NCBI GenBank assembly: GCA_946811185.2
Contig: OX328110.1
Span: forward strand, 18,282,456 to 18,346,455
Direction of reading: 5' to 3'
Source of the DNA: Hippopus hippopus
Taxonomy: Eukaryota > Mollusca > Bivalvia > Cardiida > Cardiidae
DNA: 64,000 nt
In this document: piece after piece, positions 62,701 through 64,000 of the stretch
Numbering within the stretch: position 1 is the stretch's first letter
Layout: every line of letters starts with the position of its first letter
Translations under genes and position numbers: made by a program
Notes under the pieces: generated by a model
Database searches by the model: none
Told to the model about the DNA's origin: nothing
The model's input: only the letters and a program-made list of their open reading frames with translations

Positions 62701-62978
62701 TTACAGATCCATAAAATCCATTTTGTCTAACAAGCGACTAAATCATGAGGCAAACTGGTTGTTTGACACATAGAAAAATTAGCGGAAGCACAAAATTTCT
62801 GCCCTGGATCGAAACTTTTTGCAGATGCATCAAGCCCCCTTTTCACAGATCATGGCTCATTTTTTTTTGACACAAAAAGTAAACCTTTAAGACGTGAATA
62901 CTAACCTCGGTTCTTCCAGCAGATTTATATCATGAACTGGTATCATTTTTACTCTGATGAAAACATTGCAAGCATCAT
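29654..62978 (-). CDS. REC8: REC8-like meiotic cohesin kleisin, 14 visible exons, 5' part outside window
   Basis: Family role: REC8 is the meiosis-specific kleisin that closes the SMC1-SMC3 ring, holds sister chromatids and is cut by separase. Seen here, in order: a PRELDLPP block resembling the RRELDL of vertebrate REC8; FADKETQIPKQDL, matching the FWDKETQIS region; EGPVALFNRP, like the RGPAELFRTP block; PEVLTGLWAGT, like PELLGLW; and a C-terminal RKMAAWSFMALL with QRKSFDEIYIRL and a stop, the winged-helix end that contacts SMC1. DKETQ favours REC8 over RAD21. About 594 codons are visible; the N-terminal helical domain should lie right of 64000. All but one junction keep phase. Introns reach 10 kb because of transposon insertions. 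Confidence 0.85.
29885..30113. mobile_element. MITE-A copy, complete
   Basis: TTAACTCTTTACCACACGAG to GTGGTAATGGGTTAA. The palindrome (about 29998-30052) is perfect over 25-bp arms around a single central T. Confidence 0.9.
30276..31313. mobile_element. Helentron-like element with ~158-bp tandem array
   Basis: Ends carry GCTCTACTGGCAGT (left) and the hairpin GCTCTGCTGGCTTTCAGCCAGTAGAGC (right) followed by TAAAA. Units repeat AATAGGGTTGAAGCTATTGA and AAGTTTCATGAAAATCTGAC near 30810, 30968 and 31128. GACGGACAGAC repeats precede the hairpin. Confidence 0.65.
31314..31687. mobile_element. Helentron-like element, two units
   Basis: Two units with ACATGAAG-CCCCTTTTCCATGA, GACAATATGC-CTAGGTCACATG and ATCCAAATCCGT, then GGACGGACGTATG repeats and a terminal hairpin CGTCGCCTTAGGTGGCG with TATAAAA. 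Confidence 0.6.
31794..31909 (-). CDS. REC8: REC8 penultimate exon, winged-helix start
   Basis: Encodes EKITETIHSQDSNTTTFSTV then CPPPDTDRKMAAWSFMALL. RKMAAWSFMALL matches the RRMAARVFYLLL of REC8 and the RKQAAAKFYSFL of RAD21 (recalled). The last four bases are TTAA and a MITE-A terminus begins right after, so the GTATAT donor may be supplied by the transposon. Confidence 0.85.
32024..32257. mobile_element. MITE-A copy
   Basis: TCAACCCTTTACTAAATGAC to GTGGTAAAGGGTTAA; palindrome AAATGCTGGTTACCAGCATT. Confidence 0.8.
32966..33193. mobile_element. MITE-A copy nested in the TA element
   Basis: TTAACTCTTTACCAAATGAC to TTTGGTAAAGAGTTAA, intact. Confidence 0.85.
33317..33498. mobile_element. MITE-A copy, palindrome deleted
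   Basis: TTAACCCTTTACCTAATAAT to CGGTACAGAGTTAA; 182 bp because the central arms are missing or decayed. Confidence 0.7.
33975..34200. mobile_element. SINE body fragment
   Basis: CACCTCTCACTTCTGATGCA, CAGTGGCTTGGAAAGAACAT and GTAGGTCCATTGACCACCAC match the bodies of the SINEs at 16842-17480. Confidence 0.5.
34226..34405 (-). CDS. REC8: REC8 exon (LYDLPEESIISDR)
   Basis: Encodes KKPRLSEPDLDEVQAESVAA, then SHTPSASTVLYDLPEESIIS, then DRSLLHITPADLLEHEDLFLE. Acidic/hydrophobic segment before the winged helix. Acceptor TCCAG, donor GTAAGT. Confidence 0.8.
34484..34673. mobile_element. MITE-D palindromic element (uninterrupted)
   Basis: GGGTCCGTATTCATCAACCA left end; GAATGGTTGGTGAATTAA right end; arms meet at CTAAACCAAATGGTTTAG. 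A second copy, split by MITE-A, is at 63664-64000. Confidence 0.8.
34746..34973. mobile_element. MITE-A copy
   Basis: TCAACTCTTCACCAAATGAC to GTGGTTAAGGGTTAA; full palindrome. Confidence 0.85.
35095..35330. mobile_element. Decayed repeat related to 29297-29545
   Basis: ATAACTGTGTCAAGAATATT, TTGATAGTTAACAACATGTC and GACAATGACGCCAGGG match the unit at 29297-29545. Confidence 0.45.
35366..35562. mobile_element. MITE-A copy
   Basis: ACCCTTAACCACACTTC to GGGAAAGGGTTAA; arms decayed. Confidence 0.65.
35800..35950. mobile_element. MITE-A right-half fragment
   Basis: GCTGGTAACCAGAATTTTTC and CACAATGTTTTCTACCCTTC; ends near TTTGATATAAGGCTAA. Confidence 0.5.
36034..36176 (-). CDS. REC8: REC8 exon (LAGSLNLDETLVLDD)
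   Basis: Encodes HGSQISRPSVEHLRDASTSR, then LAGSLNLDETLVLDDSRKSR, then ADKSSSKK. Only phase 0 entry is open. Acceptor TTTAG, donor GTATGT; joins the next exon in phase. Confidence 0.75.
36190..36425. mobile_element. MITE-A copy, just 5' of a REC8 exon
   Basis: TTAATCCTTTAACCAAACAA to TTGGTAAAGGGTTAA; it begins 13 nt upstream of the acceptor of the 36034-36176 exon. Confidence 0.8.
36422..36562. mobile_element. MITE-A, shortened copy
   Basis: Shares TTAA on both sides; contains GTGGGAAAAGGAGAAAAAGC and TTTTCCCACAATG but lacks the inner unique part. Confidence 0.6.
36559..36769. mobile_element. MITE-A copy, left palindrome arm lost
   Basis: TTAACCCTTTACCACACAAC to CTGTAAAGAGTTAA; GGTTACCAGCATTTTCTCC follows ATTGTGG directly. 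Confidence 0.75.
37234..37317 (-). CDS. REC8: REC8 exon (GKRRSRKRTLEESVERL), donor uncertain
   Basis: Acceptor TTCAG, then VGKRRSRKRTLEESVERLRK and TGSASDLA. The end given assumes a GTTTTA donor, but that leaves one extra nt, whereas the next exon must start in phase 0. A donor GTTGAG at 37276 would fit and shorten the exon to 37277-37317. A missed microexon in 36177-37233 is another possibility. Confidence 0.6.
37465..37665. mobile_element. MITE-A copy
   Basis: CTTTACAAAACAACAAAATT, AAATGCTGGTCACCAGCATTT, TTGAGATTGTTAA. Confidence 0.65.
37766..37920. mobile_element. Helentron-like short form
   Basis: CTAGAGCTGTCACTGAATGT...ATACCCCCGCC, GACGGACA repeats and GCAGAGGTATAAA; internally deleted relative to 28989-29296. 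Confidence 0.6.
38037..38351 (-). CDS. REC8: REC8 exon (PEVLTGLW, acidic linker)
   Basis: 315 nt. Encodes GHRPEVLTGLWAGTAKFRSG (compare PELLGLW in vertebrate REC8), then IPEDQLPSIESPSESSPSEE and an acidic Ser-rich linker ending SPIPLVTPTQG. Such Ser-rich linkers hold kinase and separase sites in kleisins, but no specific site is claimed. Acceptor TTTAG, donor GTCAGA. Confidence 0.85.
38379..39630. mobile_element. Helentron-like element with ~162-bp tandem array
   Basis: Left GAGCGGCAAATTGTCGC...ATACGCCCGTC; right TGATGGGCGTATAAAA. About six units begin near 38650, 38812, 38973, 39137, 39299 and 39460, each with AGAGTTATGGTTCTTGTGCA, AAGTTTCAAGTCAATCAGAC and GACAAAGTTATGCTCCGGAC. A short open frame (39151-39543) is repeat read-through. 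Confidence 0.7.
39660..39890. mobile_element. MITE-A copy, right end degraded
   Basis: TTAATCCTTTAACACAAAAT start, GATAACCAGCATTTTATC core. Confidence 0.65.
40064..40245. mobile_element. MITE-A partial copy
   Basis: AGGTCAAAATTTTAGACTTA...GGTTACCAGCATTTTCTC...AGTGAAGGTTTAA. Confidence 0.6.
40272..40506. mobile_element. MITE-A copy
   Basis: TTAACCTTGACACTTTATCA to TTTGGTAAAGAGTTAA; palindrome GCTGTAAACCAGC. Confidence 0.8.
40647..40707 (-). CDS. REC8: REC8 exon (EGPVALFNRP)
   Basis: Encodes ELNDPRAEGPVALFNRPSRK, aligning by eye with the RGPAELFRTP block that follows DKETQ in REC8. Acceptor TTCAG, donor GTTTTG. Confidence 0.82.
40728..41205. mobile_element. MITE-C interrupted by MITE-A
   Basis: GAGCCATACTCTGGCAAAAA left end, then the MITE-A at 40753-40981, then TTAATGCACCTCCGTGATGC and the remainder with CAGCCTGTGCAGGCTGACCT, ending CCCTCCTTTTCATATGGTAT. 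Confidence 0.75.
40753..40981. mobile_element. MITE-A copy nested in MITE-C
   Basis: TTAACCCTTTACCACACGGC to GTGGTAAAGGGTTAA, 229 bp, full palindrome. It occupies the single TTAA present in uninterrupted MITE-C copies (GGGGGCTTAATGCAT). Confidence 0.88.
41280..41640. mobile_element. MITE-A fragments, two partial copies
   Basis: GTGGGTAACCAGTATTTTCT near 41340 and AAATGCTGGTCACCAGCATTT near 41486, with decayed termini. Confidence 0.5.
41779..41934 (-). CDS. REC8: REC8 exon with DKETQI motif
   Basis: Encodes RASLQLELTPLLPSPARQRQ, then RKQPVFADKETQIPKQDLKQ, then NLLTSSDTRKRF. The basic patch followed by FADKETQI is the most diagnostic REC8 signature in the window. Acceptor TCTAG, donor GTAAGT, phase 0 at both ends. 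Confidence 0.9.
42040..42415. mobile_element. MITE-A fragments, two partial copies
   Basis: AAGCCCAAGGAAAGGGGCTTTTG near 42043 and ACGACCCTCAGGCAGAGG near 42293, each followed by CAGCAT...TCTC...TTTTTCC halves. Confidence 0.5.
42424..42655. mobile_element. MITE-A copy
   Basis: TCAACCCTTTGCCACACATT to GTGGTAAAGATTTAA; palindrome AAATGATGGTAACCAGCATT. Confidence 0.75.
42837..42978 (-). CDS. REC8: REC8 exon (TPAKRTTTVDA)
   Basis: Encodes SPILEEPREKTPAKRTTTVD, then AVRTGAVPPSPGVTQQIITS, then PLARRRPT. Acceptor TACAG. The donor GTAGGA is not ideal but gives phase 0, which the next exon requires. The preceding intron (42979-53095) is about 10 kb and contains the nested transposon cluster. Confidence 0.75.
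44298..46098. mobile_element. hAT-like element, 8-bp duplication ACAGGCTG
   Basis: TAGGGTTG at the left and CACCCCTA at the right are inverted termini. ACAGGCTG occurs immediately outside both (44290-44297 and 46099-46106). Subterminal regions hold clustered ACTATTGCAATAGT (left) and CTATCGATAG (right) palindromes. No transposase frame; non-autonomous. Confidence 0.8.
46801..47969. mobile_element. hAT-like element, 6-bp duplication AAACTG
   Basis: CAGTGTTCTGCC at the left and GGCAGAACACTG at the right; AAACTG directly flanks both. Only short open frames (for example 47393-47614, 73 codons, no known domain). Confidence 0.65.
47641..48300. repeat. Direct duplication, two ~310-345-bp copies
   Basis: TGCAGAGAACATCTATCGTA through GGCAGAACACTGAAACTGTG occurs twice (about 47652-47977 and 48005-48298). 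The second copy lacks about 40 bp near GGATGAGTGAGACATTTG. The duplicated unit includes the right end and flank of the hAT-like element. Confidence 0.85.
48696..48965. mobile_element. MITE-E palindromic element
   Basis: ATATGGCCTGCAACACGCGA left, its complement right. Inner arms hold CATTTGCGTAAAGTGTCGTC and two CAGCCTGCGCAG cores. A family I associate with Dreissena-type genomes. Confidence 0.8.
49170..49360. mobile_element. MITE-A, degraded copy
   Basis: AATCTTGGACTTGTCCATAC, GGATAGAAAACATTTTGCAC and GAAATTTTGGGATTGTTG; palindrome deleted. Confidence 0.5.
49510..49592. repeat. C-rich short tandem repeat
   Basis: About four units of GGAAAACTGCCCC with runs of 8 to 12 C. Confidence 0.7.
50391..51611. 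mobile_element. Probable hAT-like element, CAGGGC ends
   Basis: Left CAGGGCTTTTTTTCC, right GGAAAAAAAGCCGT (last bases mutated). Subterminal TTTCCCAATTTTG motifs at both ends. No clear target duplication. Contains one 112-codon open frame. Confidence 0.5.
50985..51323 (+). CDS. Hypothetical ORF inside transposon
   Basis: 112 residues starting MSRTGKHYKKFVKRAADDKG and ending LLKY. The first 35 residues are basic (KRAADDKGQRSLFTFGVKR), the rest Ser/Thr-rich. I do not recognise it. A basic start of this kind occurs at the N-terminus of some hAT/ZMYM-type proteins, so it may be a leftover first exon of a transposase gene (inference). It follows a run of about 20 A. Confidence 0.3.
   Translation: MSRTGKHYKKFVKRAADDKGQRSLFTFGVKRSNSLLIDLQVIKSPHTESQSEVPVLSGIADLPFSEDHTTIITAHDTNCTSPDIISKPSLVTSTDNDSRVSYDGRKAVLLKY
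51645..51715. mobile_element. MITE-A fragment
   Basis: CCCTGATGAAGGATTTTGAA and AGCATTTTCTCCTTTTC. Confidence 0.45.
51722..52336. mobile_element. Helentron-like element, ~4 units
   Basis: Start AGCTATGATGGACCTGAGTTGC, end GCTCACCTTGATCACTCCGTGCTTAGGTGAGC; inner units as in 6371-8168 (GGACTGAAAATGTGGCCTCT). Confidence 0.7.
52421..52677. mobile_element. MITE-A copy with duplicated terminus
   Basis: TTAATCCTTTACCAAACAAT then a second CCCTTTACCACACAATCCTG 29 bp on, full palindrome, and TTTGATAAAGAGTTAA. Confidence 0.8.
52674..52852. mobile_element. MITE-A, shortened copy
   Basis: Shares TTAA on both sides; GCTTGTAACCAGCATTTTCT core and ATCTGATAAAGAATTAA end. Confidence 0.7.
52849..53078. mobile_element. 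MITE-A copy beside a REC8 exon
   Basis: TTAACTGTTGATCACTTGAC to GTGGGGAAAAGGTTAA; it ends 17 nt from the REC8 donor at 53095. Confidence 0.75.
53096..53253 (-). CDS. REC8: REC8 exon (PRELDLPP)
   Basis: Encodes IPRELDLPPMNGQEMELFLE, then TVPETRLSVEDLLPTSTPLH, then KEHDAQKGATLA. The PRELDL block with the acidic stretch after it resembles the RRELDL region of vertebrate REC8. Acceptor CTCAG, donor GTACTG, which lies 17 nt from the edge of a MITE-A copy. Confidence 0.82.
53573..54053. mobile_element. Helentron-like element, no tandem array
   Basis: ACAAGAGGACCATGATGGTC and CGCTCACCTGAAATGC left; TACACTCAGGTGAGCTGATAA right. Confidence 0.6.
54218..54312. mobile_element. Helentron-like remnant
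   Basis: ACAAGAGCCGTCAAGTGG, GGACGGACAGACAGACAG, and a degenerate GCCCTTACGGCAGC hairpin. Confidence 0.45.
54440..55473. mobile_element. Helentron-like element with ~164-bp tandem array
   Basis: Units with GTGAAATCCGAGAACCCACA, ATAATTTGAAGTATTTTGGT and GATGATGCTACATGCC repeat near 54760, 54924 and 55090. The end is GACGGACAGACAG repeats and the hairpin GCTCACCCTAAGCACTATGTGCTCAGGTGAGC, then TAAAA. Confidence 0.7.
55548..55730. mobile_element. MITE-C, right part
   Basis: CAGGCTGACATGGGTCGAAA...GGATTTTATGGATCCTTAAT...CCCCTTTTGCCAAAGCATGG. Confidence 0.65.
55735..55855. mobile_element. MITE-A fragment
   Basis: GAAACATTGTGAGATAAGGA, then ATTACCAGCATTTACC and TTGTTTTGTAAAGGATTA. Confidence 0.5.
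55896..55984 (-). CDS. REC8: REC8 exon (ITLVEPPP)
   Basis: Encodes DSAVTVADIEQITLVEPPPA then IVNTPLSPIP. Of two overlapping acceptors, ACACAG is the one that keeps phase with the preceding exon. Donor GTAAAT. Confidence 0.75.
56073..56299. mobile_element. MITE-A copy, complete
   Basis: TTAACTCTTTACCACACAGT to GTGGTGAAGAGTTAA; palindrome AAATGCAGGTAACCAGCATT. Confidence 0.85.
56614..57040. mobile_element. Two adjacent MITE-A copies
   Basis: First copy CTAAACCCCTTTACTACACA to ATTTGGTAAAAACTTAA (TTAA 56813-56816), with a lost left arm. The second starts at that TTAA (TTAAACCCATTACCTTTCAA) and fades after CTGCAAATGCTTTCAGC. Confidence 0.65.
57060..57482. mobile_element. MITE-A copies, rearranged
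   Basis: AATCCTTTAATAAACAATCC copy to TTAA at 57216. A further copy from about 57259 (AACTCTTTACCAAACAAAAA) ends GATTGTGTGGTAAAGATG. Confidence 0.6.
57490..57571 (-). CDS. REC8: REC8 exon (RRSRRDKR)
   Basis: Encodes EQFLGISSSSDHSSTATRRS then RRDKRSS. Acceptor CATAG, donor GTGAGC. Basic, Ser-rich linker. Confidence 0.72.
57608..57700. mobile_element. MITE-A half copy
   Basis: GGTGACCAGCATTTTCTCCT and AATGTTTTCTACCCTTTCAG; starts at the palindrome centre. Confidence 0.55.
57828..58056. mobile_element. MITE-A copy
   Basis: TTAACCTTTTACCTCACAAT to TTTGGTGAAGAGCTAA; full palindrome. Confidence 0.82.
58759..58880. repeat. Long hairpin, ~60-nt arms
   Basis: ATATTTGTTTTTTTCAGTGA...GAGTGAACATCATCGGTAA and its complement, joined at TAATATTTTA. 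It is followed by GATTGGCTAAACCG, a MITE-D-type motif. Confidence 0.7.
58996..59223. mobile_element. MITE-A copy
   Basis: TTAACTCTTTACAAAACGAT to GTGGTAATGGGTTC; palindrome AAATGCTGGTTACCAGTGTT. Confidence 0.8.
59390..59600. mobile_element. MITE-A copy, degraded
   Basis: AAACATTTTGCCAAACAACC start, CTGGTAGCCAGCATTTCTCC core, CATTTGGTAATTCAG end. Confidence 0.6.
59638..59743 (-). CDS. REC8: REC8 exon (TSFDDF)
   Basis: Encodes RADLVTMPKVTEDTPMVIDT then SFDDFLQIKPPEGNLK between TTACAG and GTTCAC. Acidic/hydrophobic linker of the kleisin. Phase 2 in, phase 0 out. Confidence 0.72.
59758..59984. mobile_element. MITE-A copy, degraded
   Basis: ACATACTTTATCCAAACAAC to TTGTCACCTTGTTAA; shares the TTAA at 59981. 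Confidence 0.55.
60083..61334. mobile_element. hAT-like element, 6-bp duplication TTGATT
   Basis: Left CAGGGCTTTCAATAAGA, right complement CAGGGCTTTCATTAAGA; TTGATT on both sides (60077-60082 and 61335-61340). Next to the left end is a G/C-rich block (GGGGGTCTGGGGGTCCTCCC). 1252 bp, no complete transposase. Confidence 0.8.
60587..60716 (-). pseudogene. Exon-like frame inside the hAT-like element
   Basis: A CTTTTTAG acceptor is followed by FKEFAELVRDEVRLCAKAVQ, then LFVKSPPPSYDDWLESEFEN, then DW and a stop, 43 residues. It looks like a terminal exon, either of a lost transposase gene or a captured host exon. I do not recognise the peptide. No matching upstream exon was found. Confidence 0.3.
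61462..61683. mobile_element. MITE-B, complete copy
   Basis: TTAACACTTATCCTGATAAA to ATTAGCAGCCTAAGGGTTAA. Palindrome AGATCCAAGATCAGACTCC / TAGTCTGATCTTGATCTAC. It shares a TTAA with MITE-A copies on both sides. Confidence 0.82.
61680..61909. mobile_element. MITE-A copy, complete
   Basis: TTAAGTCTTTACCAAACATC to CTGGTAAAGGGTTAA; palindrome AAATGCTGGTTATCAGCATT. Confidence 0.85.
61906..62130. mobile_element. MITE-A copy, degraded
   Basis: Shares the TTAA at 61906; TTTTCAGACTTGTCCATATA, GTTGTGGGAAAAGGAGAAAA and ACATTTGGTAAATGG. Confidence 0.6.
62163..62332. mobile_element. TIR element, GAGCTCC ends
   Basis: AGAGCTCCAGACAGAGGGAG left; complement CTCCCTCTTACCAGGAGCTCT right; about 170 bp. A reversed fragment is at 16540-16650. 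Confidence 0.7.
62629..62864. mobile_element. MITE-C copy beside a REC8 exon
   Basis: AGTCATGCTCTGGCAAAAGG left, CCCTTTTCACAGATCATGGC right, 42 nt from the REC8 exon at 62906. The internal CAGCCTG palindrome is deleted. Confidence 0.75.
62906..62978 (-). CDS. REC8: REC8 first visible exon
   Basis: Acceptor TTACAG, donor GTTAGT. Encodes DACNVFIRVKMIPVHDINLL then EEPR. It joins the next exon in phase. Its assignment rests mainly on phase and splice sites, as this stretch is poorly conserved. Confidence 0.65.
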
Positions 62979-63084
62979 CTGTAATCACAGAAGAAAAAAG
63001 GCTGATCACTATAGACATTTACAATCTATGCTTTGAATAGGCTTGTGTTCACATGAACTTGATGTCTAATGCAGACACCAAAAA

Positions 63085-63370
63085 GGCTGAGCTTAGTAGC
63101 AGCTTTCTCAGTCAGTAACATACTGGGCTTGAAACCAGGGTTTGCTGGCTCAAATCCCCAGCTCAGCCTGTTTCTTTCCCAGGATTGATCATGGTAGTTA
63201 CTGAGACATGATTATCTCTCTCACTGCTGATCGTTGTTTCACGATGGTCATGGGGGGAAGCCATCGCTGGCTTGGGAAGAATATTTTGCAAAGTACTGGT
63301 AATAGAACTAGACAAAAGCATGGAATTGGAAAGCAACTGAAATAATGTTGATAAGGTATTAAACATCCAA
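63085..63370 (+). mobile_element. tRNA-derived SINE
   Basis: Head with GCTTAGTAGCAGC and a B-box-like GGCTCAAATCC, body CTCTCACTGCTGATCGTTGT, tail GCAACTGAAATAATGTTG; same family as 16842-17480. Confidence 0.6.
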
Positions 63371-63663
63371 AAAACAAAGACACCAAAAAGGAGTGTAATT
63401 CATGTATTTGTGCATAATATTTATATTGTTCAATATTGTAACATTTCAACTTGATTTGTTTGAAAATAACTACTCACTCATAGAGGAGTTTGCTTATATA
63501 AGTAGTTTGACCAGTCTGATCCTGATCTACACTGCCTACTTTCCAAAGATATTGAAGGAAAAAAAGGCCTTGAAATACATTATGTAAGTATATTTCAGCG
63601 TTTTATTCTCATCTGAAAATGTTACTTCTGTTTATTTGGTTCATTATGGGTCAAAAAACATCA

Positions 63664-64000
63664 GGGTCCGTATTCACCAACCATCTTAACTCTTTACCAA
63701 ACAATCCCTGGTTTTTACGTCCCAGAGATAGAAGCCTTTTGAAAACATTGTGGGAAAAGGAGAAAATGCTGGTAACCAGCATTTTCTCCTTTTCCCACAA
63801 TGTTTTCTACCCTGCTGGAAACAAATTTCAACTTTTGAGTTACGTTTATCTTGTCGTCTGCAAGTACTTTCAATTTGGACCAGTCTAAAGCTTTGTCATT
63901 TGGGAAAGGGTTAAGAACGTTTTTTGTCTTTTTCTTCAAGATTTTCCAACTGTGAAAGTAACAGAACTTCTGACTGGCTAAACCAAATAGTTTAGCCAAT
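63664..64000. mobile_element. MITE-D split by MITE-A, cut by window edge
   Basis: GGGTCCGTATTCACCAACCATC, then the MITE-A (63686-63914), then TTAAGAACG...GACTGGCTAAACCAAATAGT, running off the right edge. Confidence 0.85.
63686..63914. mobile_element. MITE-A copy nested in MITE-D
   Basis: TTAACTCTTTACCAAACAAT to TTTGGGAAAGGGTTAA, 229 bp with a perfect-arm palindrome around GCTGGTAACCAGC. Confidence 0.9.

Noticed and set aside
29654..62978. RAD21 instead of REC8 for the kleisin gene
   Set aside because: The C-terminal winged helix is common to both, but FADKETQI, EGPVALFNRP and PEVLTGLW fit REC8 order and spacing. A full phylogeny with the missing N-terminus would settle it.

Overview
This is AT-rich eukaryotic DNA, almost certainly from an animal and most likely a bivalve mollusc. 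The evidence is intron-rich genes of metazoan type plus repeat families typical of bivalve genomes: elements ending in hairpins of the type GCTCACC...GGTGAGC, tandem units of about 160 bp inside transposons, and palindromic elements of the 'AAAGTGTCGT' and 'GAGCCATGCTCTG' kinds. These resemble repeats I associate with Dreissena and its relatives, but the species is an inference.

Two protein-coding genes can be reconstructed, both on the minus strand. (1) From 22187 leftwards and off the left edge lies a ZC3H13 homologue (zinc finger CCCH protein 13, a subunit of the WTAP-containing m6A RNA methyltransferase complex). Sixteen exons join with consistent reading phase from the start codon through the single CCCH finger and into long RS/RD/RE-rich low-complexity exons, about 985 residues. 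The C-terminal part lies outside the window. (2) From off the right edge to a stop codon at 29654 lies a REC8-like meiotic cohesin kleisin. Fourteen exons are visible, including a DKETQI region and the C-terminal winged-helix region. Its N-terminal separase/SMC3-binding part lies outside the window. One splice junction (exon near 37234-37317) is unresolved.

Everything else is intron or intergenic DNA packed with transposable elements. The dominant one, called MITE-A here, is a non-autonomous element of about 230 bp with TTAA target sites, termini like CYCTTTACCA, and a central near-perfect palindrome of about 65 bp. Around 60 full, partial or interrupted copies are present, often head-to-tail sharing one TTAA. 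Other families are a second TTAA element (MITE-B); palindromic MITE-C (GAGCCATGCTCTG ends); tRNA-derived SINEs; Helentron-like elements carrying unrelated-looking tandem arrays that all have a period near 155-165 bp; hAT-like elements with 8-bp or 6-bp target duplications; a TA-flanked element; and a 5.4-kb TIR element with a 5-bp duplication. Several are nested, which gives their relative ages.

Layout: 1-22187 ZC3H13 exons and repeat-filled introns, with a Helentron-like tandem array at 6371-8168; 22188-29653 intergenic repeats; 29654-62978 REC8 with very large introns, including a four-level transposon nest at 43011-48669 and a hAT-like insertion inside a MITE at 59981-61465; 62979-64000 a further REC8 intron with nested MITEs. 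I found no CRISPR array, rRNA, intact tRNA gene, prokaryotic gene or virus.
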